Positions 6,439-14,455 of a DNA stretch of 18,638 bases are shown piece after piece. Both the position numbers and the translations under genes were made by a program. The notes under the pieces were generated by a model that saw nothing but the letters and a program-made list of their open reading frames with translations, was not told the DNA's origin and searched no databases. Source of the DNA: JADJNW01 sp964523725 (GTDB taxonomy: Bacteria; Bacteroidota; Bacteroidia; Chitinophagales; Saprospiraceae). Positions within the stretch are counted from its first letter, which is position 1; the number at the start of each line of letters is the position of its first letter. The stretch lies in NCBI GenBank assembly GCA_964523725.1, contig CAZGAU010000106.1:1-18638 (forward strand). The letters are read 5' to 3'.

Positions 6439-7071
6439 TTGGAACAAACAATCAAAGTTGTTATTGCTGATGACCATCAATTGGTACGAAAAGGTTTTCG
6501 TGCACTCCTTGAAGAAATTCCGGGAATAGCAATTATAGGAGACGCTTCGAATGGGTTGGAATTATTGGACTTACTACAGAAATCCTTGGCAGATGTAGCG
6601 TTACTTGATGTTGAAATGCCGATTATGGATGGTATAGAAACCTGCGGCAAAATCCAAACGCAATTCCCTGATACTAGAGTGATTATGCTTACTATGCGCA
6701 ATGAGCCGGATATAGTCAAGCTAAGTGTAGCTAAGGGCGCGCACGGTTTTTTGTTCAAAAATACTTCTCCGGAAGAATTGCGTGAAGCTATTCAAAAAGT
6801 AGCGCAGGGTCAAACCTATTTTTCTAGTGAAGTGACGATGCTCTTACTTTCACAAGCGCAGGAAAACCCAGCTTTGGCAATACTTACCGAGCGGGAAATG
6901 GAAATAATTCGGATGGTTGCCGAAGGTTTTTCCAGTACTGAAATCGGTGAAAAGCTATTCATTTCGCCTCGAACGGTTGATACCCATCGCAATAATATTT
7001 TACAAAAGCTGGATTTGCCCAATGTTGCAGCGCTTGTGCGTTTTGCCATGCAGCATAAACTGATTTCATAA
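6439..7071 (+). CDS. NarL/FixJ-type response regulator (REC + LuxR HTH)
   Basis: A 210-residue DNA-binding response regulator. The receiver domain (about 5-120) keeps the key residues: acidic pair D11/D12, phosphoacceptor D57 (LLDVEMP), T85 and K107 (FLFKNTSPEEL). The C-terminal LuxR-type helix-turn-helix (about 148-205) has LTEREMEIIRMVAEG, then SPRTVDTHRNNILQKL. The start is TTG 6439: an in-frame TAG at 6433 rules out anything upstream, and the product begins at the first receiver strand, so a non-ATG start is well supported. Its likely partner is the convergent HisKA_3 kinase at 7066-8883; NarL-type regulators usually pair with that kinase class. The coding ends overlap by six bases. Target genes are unknown. 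Confidence 0.93.
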   Translation: MEQTIKVVIADDHQLVRKGFRALLEEIPGIAIIGDASNGLELLDLLQKSLADVALLDVEMPIMDGIETCGKIQTQFPDTRVIMLTMRNEPDIVKLSVAKGAHGFLFKNTSPEELREAIQKVAQGQTYFSSEVTMLLLSQAQENPALAILTEREMEIIRMVAEGFSSTEIGEKLFISPRTVDTHRNNILQKLDLPNVAALVRFAMQHKLIS

Positions 7072-8883
7072 AGGGATTTGCACAGAAGAAACTGTGCCCC
7101 GTTGTGCTTTAGGTTCTGCCATGAAGGTCCCTCCGAGATTGCTTACTCGACTCAAAATATTCAATAAACCCAAGCTTTCCCTGCGCCGCGCTTCTTCAAA
7201 ATCATAACCTTGTCCATTATCTTCTACTCTGAAAACCAGCTTGTTATCTGCTTTTTTTAATTCTACGGCAATTCGGGTCGCCTGTGCATGTTTGAGAATA
7301 TTGTTCAGCAACTCCTGCGCAATTCGATAAATCGCCAGTTCTATCTTAGAATCGAATCTCTCATTTATATTAGAGTGATTGAATTCATGTATTACATCCA
7401 AGCGTTTCAGGCTGTTTTCTAATAGCAATTGCAAAGAACTGACCAGCCCTTCTTTTTCTAGCGTTGGCGGTAGCATCAGGTGGGAAATATTGCGAACCTC
7501 AACACAGGTGTCATTGAGCAAATTTGATAATTCTTTAACACTAGATGCTTCACCAGGTACGATATTGTTTATTTTTAAAGCCAATCGATCAAACCCTAAT
7601 TTAATAGCTACTAATTCTTGTGCGATGCCATCGTGCAGTTCTTTGGCAACCCTACGTTGCTCGGCTTCCTGTGCTTCAATTACTGCATTCAACCCCAACT
7701 TTTGTTCGCTAATGATTGCTTCATTCAGAATCTGTAGTTGTTTGAGTCGATAGCGATTATAAAATAAATAAGCCAATATGCCCAAAGTAAGGATCGTGAA
7801 AATCAAGCTCCAAATACTGGTGCGCTGCCGGAAAATCTGCGCATTTTTTTGAGTCAGTTCTAGCTTTTGCTGGGCAATTTCCGATTCTTTTCGCTCGGTA
7901 TCAAACTTCGTTTGCATTTCCGCCAACTTTTCATTGTAGGCAATTTTATTCAACGAATCGCTCAGTGCTGCGTACTGTGAAAGATATTCGTAAGCTTGAC
8001 TCAAGTCATTTTTTTGCCGATAGGCTTCGGATAGATTTTTGTATAATTCTGCCAAGGAGCGATTGTCACCACTAGCCTGAGCCAATTGTATCGCTTGATT
8101 AAATTCATTAATTGCAGCTTGTGGGTTTTGCTGCTGCAAAAAAATTTGTCCTAAGCCCATGTGCGTGATGGCAGCGCCGCCTTTATCATTAGAAATCAAT
8201 TGGTATTCGAGTGCTTGATTCCAATATTTTTTTGCATTTTCATAATCTTTGGAGGCGAGATAAACTTCACCGATGTTGCTGTTGATAATACCCAGGCCCA
8301 TTACAGAATTTACCTGTTGGAAAGCAGTCAAAGCCTGGAAGAAATAATCCAGCGTTTTAGAATGGTCATTCAGCGCATAATATATTGCACCTAGGTGCAG
8401 GTGAGCGCGCCCAATTTCCATGGTATCTTTACGCTGTTTGTAAATATCTAATACCTCCAGCTGTGTTTGAATTGCATCTTGAACAAGCCCGGTCTCTTGT
8501 TGTAAAATACCAATATTTCCAAGCACCCTGGCAATAAAATCGGCATCCTTACTGGCTTTGGCCAAAGGCAAGGCTTTCATGTAATAATCCATGGCTTGTG
8601 CAAAGTCACGTTTGTAATAATAGGCTACCCCCATAGAGTTATATCCTGCCCCAAGTAAATAATTACTATTCGTTTCTTTTGCCAATGCTAATCCTTGCTC
8701 TATGAAATATAGTGCTGAATCTATATCACTTCGGTAATACTCCAAGCCCAGGTCTATGTATTGCAACACCTTGACCGAATCATCCGCTGGCAAGGGCAGT
8801 ACTTTTTTTAGGCTATCAATCAGGTTTTGTGCATTTGTCAGGCATGAAAAACCAAGGCTAATCAGAAGTAGCAGCTTTTTCAT
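7066..8883 (-). CDS. TPR-containing membrane sensor histidine kinase (HisKA_3)
   Basis: A 605-residue sensor kinase. Order: signal peptide (1-19, MKKLLLLISLGFSCLTNAQ); tetratricopeptide repeats (about 35-305, with repeated GxxY/A...A-type helices such as LGAGYNSMGVAYYY and AHLHLGAIYYAL) predicted to lie in the periplasm; a coiled-coil-like stretch (about 315-352); one transmembrane helix (about 356-375); the HisKA_3 dimerisation helix with phosphoacceptor H417 (KELHDGIAQEL); and a HATPase_c domain with N-box ELLNNILKHA (524-533), DNGQGYD (555-561) and LGLLNI. All catalytic motifs look intact, so it should be active. The TPR part probably senses a ligand or partner protein. It faces the response regulator gene with overlapping ends and probably phosphorylates it. 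ATG 8883 directly opens the signal peptide. Confidence 0.93.
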   Translation of the reverse strand: MKKLLLLISLGFSCLTNAQNLIDSLKKVLPLPADDSVKVLQYIDLGLEYYRSDIDSALYFIEQGLALAKETNSNYLLGAGYNSMGVAYYYKRDFAQAMDYYMKALPLAKASKDADFIARVLGNIGILQQETGLVQDAIQTQLEVLDIYKQRKDTMEIGRAHLHLGAIYYALNDHSKTLDYFFQALTAFQQVNSVMGLGIINSNIGEVYLASKDYENAKKYWNQALEYQLISNDKGGAAITHMGLGQIFLQQQNPQAAINEFNQAIQLAQASGDNRSLAELYKNLSEAYRQKNDLSQAYEYLSQYAALSDSLNKIAYNEKLAEMQTKFDTERKESEIAQQKLELTQKNAQIFRQRTSIWSLIFTILTLGILAYLFYNRYRLKQLQILNEAIISEQKLGLNAVIEAQEAEQRRVAKELHDGIAQELVAIKLGFDRLALKINNIVPGEASSVKELSNLLNDTCVEVRNISHLMLPPTLEKEGLVSSLQLLLENSLKRLDVIHEFNHSNINERFDSKIELAIYRIAQELLNNILKHAQATRIAVELKKADNKLVFRVEDNGQGYDFEEARRRESLGLLNILSRVSNLGGTFMAEPKAQRGTVSSVQIPL

Positions 8884-8919
8884 ATTAATCCATCTTTATA
8901 CACCTAAAAATACGCAATT

Positions 8920-8942
8920 CTACGTAGCCATTTTACGAAAAT
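8920..8942. other. Two short palindromes in the kinase/SnoaL divergent gap
   Basis: CTACGTAG (8920-8927) and ATTTT-ACG-AAAAT (8930-8942) lie side by side between the divergent starts at 8883 and 9031. They overlap the likely kinase promoter region and sit upstream of the candidate promoter for 9031. Both are symmetric enough to be operator half-site pairs. No second copy was noticed in the window, and palindromes of this size occur by chance. Confidence 0.28.
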
Positions 8943-8950
8943 CTACCGAT

Positions 8951-8979
8951 GTGCGGGGTTATTGAGGGGCATAAATTTG
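8951..8979 (+). promoter_or_regulatory. Candidate promoter for the SnoaL-like gene
   Basis: TAAATTTG at 8972-8979 matches TAnnTTTG. The upstream element is weak: GTG at 8951-8953 with an 18-base spacer. Transcription would start near 8985, about 45 bases before the ATG. Confidence 0.48.
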
Positions 8980-9030
8980 TAGTATCAATTCTAACTAAAA
9001 TCAGTCACTAAAAATTAAAATTTTATTACA

Positions 9031-9510
9031 ATGAAAACACTTAAAAATTTCACTATCACCCTGGTAACCCTTTTCGCTACTTTATCAATGATGAGTGCTC
9101 AAACAAAAGCTGATGAAGCAGCTGTTAAGGGATTTTGGAAAGATATCTACGAAGCTTACAATGCAGGTGATACAGAGAAAATGTGGGCGGCTTATACCGA
9201 AAATGCTACTGAAATCGGACCGGATGGAAGCCTTACTTCTGGTAAAAAAGTACTACGCGAAAGCTGGGAAATGTTCATGAAAATGGTTGATGAGAAGCCA
9301 AAATTTACTTACGGTAATCCCCTTGTACAATTTATTACATCTGACGTAGCTATTATTACTTGGGATTCTGATGCAGATATTAAAATCCAAGGTCAGCAGG
9401 TGGGCGGAAAAACCAGAGGCATGGCAGTGGTTCATAAAATCAAAGGCGATTGGTTTGTCGAATTTGATTCACTGACGCCTATCGTGACGATGCCTGGAGC
9501 TGGCAATTAA
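9031..9510 (+). CDS. Secreted SnoaL/DUF4440-like (NTF2-fold) protein
   Basis: A 159-residue protein with an N-terminal signal peptide (about 1-23, MKTLKNFTITLVTLF...SMMSAQ), followed by a single NTF2-like domain. The domain has the usual pattern: an initial helix (AAVKGFWKDIYEAYNAGDTEKMWAAYTENA), a G-containing turn (PDGSLTSGKKVLRESW), and beta strands ending in RGMAVVHKIKGDWFVEFDSLTP. This resembles the DUF4440/SgcJ-EcaC group of ketosteroid-isomerase-like folds. Such domains bind small hydrophobic ligands or act as isomerases, but sequence alone does not identify a substrate. The export signal points to the periplasm or cell surface. It is divergent from the TPR kinase and 59 bases upstream of a membrane protein on the same strand. 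Confidence 0.8.
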   Translation: MKTLKNFTITLVTLFATLSMMSAQTKADEAAVKGFWKDIYEAYNAGDTEKMWAAYTENATEIGPDGSLTSGKKVLRESWEMFMKMVDEKPKFTYGNPLVQFITSDVAIITWDSDADIKIQGQQVGGKTRGMAVVHKIKGDWFVEFDSLTPIVTMPGAGN

Positions 9511-9569
9511 CAAATCTGCTGGTTATCTGGCACTTCCTTTCTCATTACAAAACGAAATTCATTTTAATT

Positions 9570-9977
9570 ATGGTTAAGAAACTCATTCTTTCAACCTTGG
9601 CTGGTACGGTTGTACTCTTTCTTTTAGGCGGACTTCTTTTTGGGCTTTTATTAGCAGTGCCAATGGCAGAATTTATGAAAGCCTTTGAAGCCTGTGCATA
9701 TCCGCAACCACCTGTACAATTCATCGTACTGGCAAACATAAGTATGGCGATACTACTTTCTTTACTACTTTATAAATTAGGTATCAGCACTTTTAGCGGT
9801 GGTATTAAAGCAGCAGTCTGGATTGTTTTTCTCCTTATGTTTTGGTTCGATATGTGGATGTTTGCTACTTTCAAAGCCATGACTTTACAAATGTCACTCC
9901 TTGATATTATCGGAAATACAACTATAGGGGCGCTTGCAGGAGGCGTTATTGGTTGGGTATTAGGTAAAGTAAAATAA
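9570..9977 (+). CDS. Small four-helix membrane protein of unknown function
   Basis: I do not recognise the family. The 135-residue protein is very hydrophobic, with about four membrane segments: about 5-32 (KLILSTLAGTVVLFLLGG...), about 49-70 (VQFIVLANISMAILLSLLL), about 79-101 (KAAVWIVFLLMFWFDMWMF) and about 110-133 (IGNTTIGALAGGVIGWVLG). The last helix is Gly-rich. The loop after helix 1 holds its only Cys (EACAYPQPP). The Trp/Phe/Met-rich third helix (FWFDMWMFATFK) is distinctive. It follows the SnoaL-like gene by 59 bases with no obvious promoter, so the two are probably co-transcribed. ATG 9570 is the only sensible start. Coding is supported by the clean hydrophobic periodicity. Confidence 0.72.
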   Translation: MVKKLILSTLAGTVVLFLLGGLLFGLLLAVPMAEFMKAFEACAYPQPPVQFIVLANISMAILLSLLLYKLGISTFSGGIKAAVWIVFLLMFWFDMWMFATFKAMTLQMSLLDIIGNTTIGALAGGVIGWVLGKVK

Positions 9978-10018
9978 ATTCTCTTATTACTCAACCTGTC
10001 ATTCATTTCCAGGTTTTT

Positions 10019-10058
10019 GTCAAGATGTGTCAGTTTTTTCAAACTGACACATCTTGAC
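10019..10058. terminator. 18-bp perfect hairpin, likely bidirectional terminator
   Basis: GTCAAGATGTGTCAGTTT (10019-10036) pairs perfectly with 10041-10058 around a TTTC tetraloop. It lies between two converging genes, 41 bases after the + strand membrane protein gene and 7 bases after the stop of the - strand peptidase gene. A short T run (GTTTTAG) follows on the + strand. The - strand continues ACAAAAACC, with no U-tract, so termination in that direction may rely on the stem alone. Confidence 0.6.
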
Positions 10059-10065
10059 GTTTTAG

Positions 10066-12611
10066 TTATTTCAGCGCCTTCATTACTTCCGCTATTGCCC
10101 GGTCGAGCTGCGGATCTTTGCCTTCAAGGCGATCTTTGAAAGTCGTTTTAACCATGATATCCGGCTGCACGCCTTCACGCTCAAGGTTTTTGCCGTCCAA
10201 AGTGTAACACCCCCAGGAAGGTAGGCGATAGAAAGAGCCATCTACCAAGCCTTTGCCGGAAGTGAAAATGATCCATCGATAAGTCTCCGTGCCAATGATC
10301 TTGCCCAAGCCCAGCTGTTTGAAGCCTGCCGCTGTCATTTCGGCATCGCTCAGAGATTGCTCATTGACCAGCAGCACGATTGGATTTGCCGCTGGCGTGA
10401 AATTCGATTGCACAGTGAAAGCGCCTTCGCGATATTTCCATTGCAAATACGGGCGCTGACTCAGGAAACGCAGCACATCATCGTGTACATTGCCGCCGGT
10501 ATTGAAGCGCAAATCCAGGATCAAACCCTCGCGCTGGTAGGCTTCGCTGTTCATATCGATCAGGAATTTTTCAAGCTCGCCGCCGCCCATGTTGCGCATA
10601 TACGCGTAGGCAATGCGTTTGTTGGTTTTTTCATCCACAATGCGCTGGTTGTGGTCAATCCATTCATCGTATAATAATGAACTCAGAGCACCATAACTCT
10701 GGGGATGGATTTTCACAGCGTATTCTGAACCGCCGCGCTTAAAAGTTAGATTAAGTTCCTCATCCAGAGAGGGTTGCGAGAAATAAAAATGACGTGAAAC
10801 CGCCGGATTTACTACCACCCCATTCACTTTCACGAGCACATCGCCGGGGCGGATATCCTTGTCTTTTTTGTCGGCGGCGCTGTTGTTGACTATGGATTTC
10901 ACCATATAAGGCTTGTCTTCTTCAAACAAAATGCCGGTTTCCGCAGTACGAGTTTTGTAGAAAATATTCTCCTCTTCGCCAGAAGAATTAAAGCCCAGGT
11001 GCGAAGAATTCAGTTCGCCGAGCATATCGTTGATGAGCATCCGTAAATCCGCACGCGAGTCGAGATGTGGCAAAAATGCTGCATAGCGCTGCTTCATACT
11101 TGCCCAGTCGGTGCCGTGGAAAGTTTCGTTGTAAAAGTTCTCTTCCAGATTTGCCCAGGTTTCGTAGAACATCTGATTGAACTCATCCGCCAGGTTTTTG
11201 CGGAAAGTGTAGTCCATGTCGATCTTTTCGACCTTTTTGCCATCCAGATTCACCGTGTGAATATTGCCACCAATCAATGCGTACATCTTGTCTTTGACTT
11301 CAACGATATTGATGCTGCCGGTCGTGGCGTCCTCGATTTTCTCGGTTTTGGGTCTTTCAAATGGCTCGTAGGTCACTTTCCACCAATTGGCGCGGCCTTC
11401 CCCGTGATTTGAAGAAAAAATTATAGTCGTTTTGTCTTCTTTTTGAGTCACATACACCGAGAATTGCGTCCCAAAATCTGGACTGACCTGCTCCAGCAAA
11501 CGCATTAAACCCTCAGGATTAATGGTTGCCGGCGTAACAATTTTCACCGAATCTTTCTTTTCTTCCTTCTTTTTCAAAGAATCCGCCACGAACAGTTCGT
11601 CGTATTTTGCGCTTTTGTACGGATCGTCCACTTTTTCTAATGGCAAGCGATACACGTGCGCATCGCCCAAACCATAAGGATAGCCAGGTTTCAGCCGATT
11701 GGTCACAAAATAAATCCACCTGCCGTCGGGCGACCAGAAGGGATTGGTCTCGGTAACGCCGGTATTGGTAAGGTTTGTGGTCTTTTTGGTTTTCAAATGA
11801 TGCACAAAAATATCCTGCTCGAAATTGCGGCGCGCCGTAAACAACACATATTCGCCATCGGGTGAAAAACTCGGAGCTGGATTTTGGAAACCCCAGATTT
11901 CATCTTTTACTAACAGCTTGGTTGTCAGGTTTTTCAAGTCAACCAAACGTACTTCATCGCGCCCGCTGATATACACGCCTTGGCTGCGGTCGTGATTGAG
12001 CGTCAGGTCACGGTCGTTTTTATTTACATTCGTGATTTGCTTTTCCGCGGCGGAGCCATCAGCGGCAAGGGTGTACCAGTTAGAATAGCCATTGGCATTG
12101 GTCATGTTGTAAATCAAGGATTTATTATCCGCCAACCACTTCACTTCCAGCACGCGCCCGCGCGCATGAGTGGGGAGCATTTGTACAAACTGCCCTTTTA
12201 CATCCGAAGCAAATAATTTTCCGCGCGAGACAAAAGCCATTTTCTTGCCATCAGGCGACACATCAAAATTTTCAATATTACCTTTTATATTGAAATNNNN
12301 NNNNNNNNNNNNNNNNNNNNNNNNNNNNNNNNNNNNNNNNNNNNNNNNNNNNNNNNNNNNNNNNNNNNNNNNNNNNNNNNNNNNNNNNNNNNNNNNACAC
12401 GCGGATAAATTTCGTTGCCTTCCATTGCGGTGAGGCGCGTAGCTGTGCCGCCGCCAGCATTCACCCGCCAGAGATCGCCTTCGTAGCTAAAAATAACTAT
12501 TTGAGCATCAGGCGTTAAAGTTGGATTGGAAGCGAAATAAACATCGCTTGACTGTGCTTGTAAAAGCGAAATGCTCAGCAAAAGCAAGAGGGAGATGAAG
12601 TATTTTTTCAT
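10066..12611 (-). CDS. Secreted tricorn-like S41 peptidase (interrupted by assembly gap)
   Basis: One gene read in two pieces around the N run at 12297-12396. The N-terminal piece (12611 to 12397) has a signal peptide (MKKYFISLLLLLSISLLQAQ) and the first propeller strands (TLTPDAQIVIFSYEGDLW). The C-terminal piece enters the gap in frame as FNIKGNIENFDVSPDGKK, continues through WD/PD40-like propeller repeats (APSFSPDGEYVLFTARR, PFWSPDGRWIYFVTNR), a tricorn C1-like region, GELNSSHLGF (general-base His), a PDZ domain (about 10990-10740, RPGDVLVKVNG), and the S41 core. The nucleophile is probably the second Ser of EQSLSDAE (codon 10348-10350), and LEREGVQPDI carries the catalytic-site Glu. It likely degrades peptides in the periplasm. 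The two pieces differ in frame only because the N count is arbitrary. An internal GTG at 12261 is not a real start. Confidence 0.88.
12297..12396. other. Assembly gap (100 N) inside the S41 peptidase gene
   Basis: Exactly 100 N, the common placeholder for a gap of unknown size. Comparison with the usual layout of Bacteroidota tricorn-like S41 proteins, recalled at about 1,060-1,080 residues, suggests that roughly 250 residues of the first propeller are missing, so the true gap is probably nearer 750-800 bases. Confidence 0.9.
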
Positions 12612-12647
12612 CGAAAATCGGGTTTTAGTTGTACAAAAATTTAAAGC

Positions 12648-12667
12648 GCTTTTCAGATTCGAAAAGC
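12648..12667 (-). other. Hairpin in the ftcD-S41 gap
   Basis: GCTTTTC (12648-12654) and GAAAAGC (12661-12667) form a perfect 7-bp stem with a 6-base loop. On the - strand it is followed by GCTTTAAATTTTTG, a loose T-rich tail. It lies after ftcD and 37 bases before the S41 start, so it may be a weak ftcD terminator or part of the S41 leader. Confidence 0.35.
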
Positions 12668-12672
12668 AATTT

Positions 12673-12704
12673 CAAAAATAACCAGAAATCCCAAATCACC
12701 TGAA
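12673..12704 (-). promoter_or_regulatory. Candidate promoter of the S41 peptidase gene
   Basis: On the - strand TATTTTTG (12680 down to 12673) matches TAnnTTTG. The upstream element would be TTC (12704-12702) with a 21-base spacer, so the -33 part is weak. The hairpin at 12648-12667 would then lie in the S41 mRNA leader. Confidence 0.35.
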
Positions 12705-12719
12705 TTGGGGGATATTTTA

Positions 12720-14408
12720 TTACATTTTGGAGCGAGCAATCGCCAGGATTTCCATTTCCAGTTCATTCGCCTGCTGTGCCATGGCTTCTGCTTTTCGCAG
12801 CACCTCGTTGGCAAAATCTTTGTCCTCTAAACCGGAGACATTGGTTTGCACATTGAGCAAAGCCCCTTGTACTGCCGCCCGCGCGCAGAGTGCCCCCACG
12901 CCCGCATCCGAAGCAGAATTGGGATTGCCCTCCTGCACCATCACTTTCAGCAATTCGAAAGATGCAAAAGCGAGCTGTAAAGTTTTAAACGGCACTTCGA
13001 TGGCGAATTTTGTGGCTGCCTGAATGGCTTGCTTTCGGGCTGCTTTTTCTTCGTCGGTGCCTTTCGGCATGCGGAAAGCTTCCAGAATTTTATTGAACGC
13101 TTTGGTGTCTTCATCCACAAGCCCAAGCAATTCATCCTTGATTCTTTGACCTTTTTCTGCCCAATCGGAGAAAAATTCCCAGCGCTCGTCCCAGCCGCGC
13201 TTGTGCGAGGAGAGATTGGCAACCATCGTGCCCAACGAAATGCCTAGCGCGCCCACATAAGCTGCCGTAGATCCGCCACCCGGCGCCACACTCTCAGAAG
13301 CAGTTTCATTGGCAAAATTCTTTAAACTCAGATGAATGAGTGGCGCATCGCTTTTATCACGAAGTTTATATTCTATAATTTTTTTATCCGGATCGAAAGG
13401 CGTAAGCTCGTCCAAACCCATTGATTTGACAGCAATTTTAATCAGTTCTTCTTCCGAAACACCCAGTGAACGCTCTTGCTTTCGCAAAAAATATTTGCCG
13501 GCATCGAGCATGGCTTGCAAAGGGATCATCCCCACGAGTTCCGAACCGGTGACACGCATACCGCGGCTCTCCGCGCTTTTGCAACAAGCCTCAAATGCCT
13601 CATGGATCGGGGTTATGTTGATGTTGGTCAAATTCATCGACACCTGAGCGATGCCATATTCTTCAATAAACCAGCCAATGCCTTTCACAGCTTTCAGCAT
13701 GCCGGGCTCCCGTTCTGGTTCGCCTTGGTCATCCCGTACAATCTCGCCGGTTATTGGGTTATTTATACGTTTTACACGACCCTGTTCGCGCACGTCAAAA
13801 GCCACGCTGTTGGCGCGTCGCACCGAAGTCGTATTCAAATTCACATTATAGGCAATGAGAAAATCCCGTGCTCCAATAACCGTAGCGCCTGCTTTAGCGT
13901 TAAATTTCGCCGGGCCGTAGTCGGGCTTCCATTCTGGTTTTTTGAGTTTATCCGGCAAAGCCTCGTATTCACCGGAGCGAATTTGCGCCAGGTTTTTGCG
14001 TTTGGGGCTCGTGGCAGCATTTTCGTACATATACACCGGAATGTCTAGTTCTTCGCCCACGCGCTTGGCAAGTTTGTGCGCCCACTCTGCCGTTTCTTCC
14101 ATTGAAATATTTGAAATCGGTATCAGCGGACACACATCCGTAGCGCCCATGCGCGGGTGCTCGCCCTCGTGCTGGCTCATGTCGATCAGTTCCACTGCTT
14201 TTTGAATGCCCCGGAAAGCCGCTTCTACAATCGCTTCTGGCGCACCGACAAAGGTCACCACGGTACGATTGGTCGCTTTGCCAGGATCTACATCTAATAA
14301 TTGCACGCCTTCTACGGATTCAATGGCATCGGTGATTTGCTTGATAATCGCAAGATCGCGCCCCTCGCTGAAATTGGGTACGCATTCGATGAGTGCTTGG
14401 TTGGTCAT
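12720..14408 (-). CDS. ftcD: Bifunctional glutamate formimidoyltransferase / formimidoyl-THF cyclodeaminase
   Basis: This enzyme takes the formimino group from N-formimino-L-glutamate, the end product of histidine breakdown, onto tetrahydrofolate (EC 2.1.2.5). It then deaminates it to 5,10-methenyl-THF (EC 4.3.1.4). The 562-residue protein carries both halves, as in the animal enzyme. The transferase N and C subdomains span about 1-330, with ALIECVPNFSEGRD (5-18) and the active-site block EGEHPRMGATDVCP (81-94, the catalytic His among it). The cyclodeaminase domain (about 350-550) has APGGGSTAAYVGALG and NPNSASDAGVGAL. ATG 14408 opens directly on the conserved MTNQALIECVPNFSEG. No hutH/U/I genes are in the window, so its pathway partners lie elsewhere. 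It appears to have its own promoter. Confidence 0.95.
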   Translation of the reverse strand: MTNQALIECVPNFSEGRDLAIIKQITDAIESVEGVQLLDVDPGKATNRTVVTFVGAPEAIVEAAFRGIQKAVELIDMSQHEGEHPRMGATDVCPLIPISNISMEETAEWAHKLAKRVGEELDIPVYMYENAATSPKRKNLAQIRSGEYEALPDKLKKPEWKPDYGPAKFNAKAGATVIGARDFLIAYNVNLNTTSVRRANSVAFDVREQGRVKRINNPITGEIVRDDQGEPEREPGMLKAVKGIGWFIEEYGIAQVSMNLTNINITPIHEAFEACCKSAESRGMRVTGSELVGMIPLQAMLDAGKYFLRKQERSLGVSEEELIKIAVKSMGLDELTPFDPDKKIIEYKLRDKSDAPLIHLSLKNFANETASESVAPGGGSTAAYVGALGISLGTMVANLSSHKRGWDERWEFFSDWAEKGQRIKDELLGLVDEDTKAFNKILEAFRMPKGTDEEKAARKQAIQAATKFAIEVPFKTLQLAFASFELLKVMVQEGNPNSASDAGVGALCARAAVQGALLNVQTNVSGLEDKDFANEVLRKAEAMAQQANELEMEILAIARSKM

Positions 14409-14425
14409 TGGTCAAGGTTTTCGGG

Positions 14426-14455
14426 CAAAGATACGTTTCGTGAATAGATTTCCGA
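14426..14455 (-). promoter_or_regulatory. Candidate promoter of ftcD
   Basis: On the - strand TATCTTTG (14433 down to 14426) matches TAnnTTTG. About 20 bases upstream there is TTC rather than TTG, inside the inverted repeat 14446-14478. The start would be near 14419, giving a leader of only about 10 bases. Confidence 0.48.

Noticed and set aside
7080..7097. GCACAG/CTGTGC hairpin near the convergent gene ends as a terminator
   Set aside because: There is no T run on either strand after it, and it lies inside the kinase coding region.
12261..12261. Independent start of a shorter S41 gene at GTG 12261
   Set aside because: The frame runs on upstream to the N gap with family-like sequence (FNIKGNIENFD), and the signal peptide lies on the other side of the gap.
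13476..14048. A 190-codon + strand frame opposite ftcD
   Set aside because: It is antisense to the well-conserved transferase domain and shows no domain signature.
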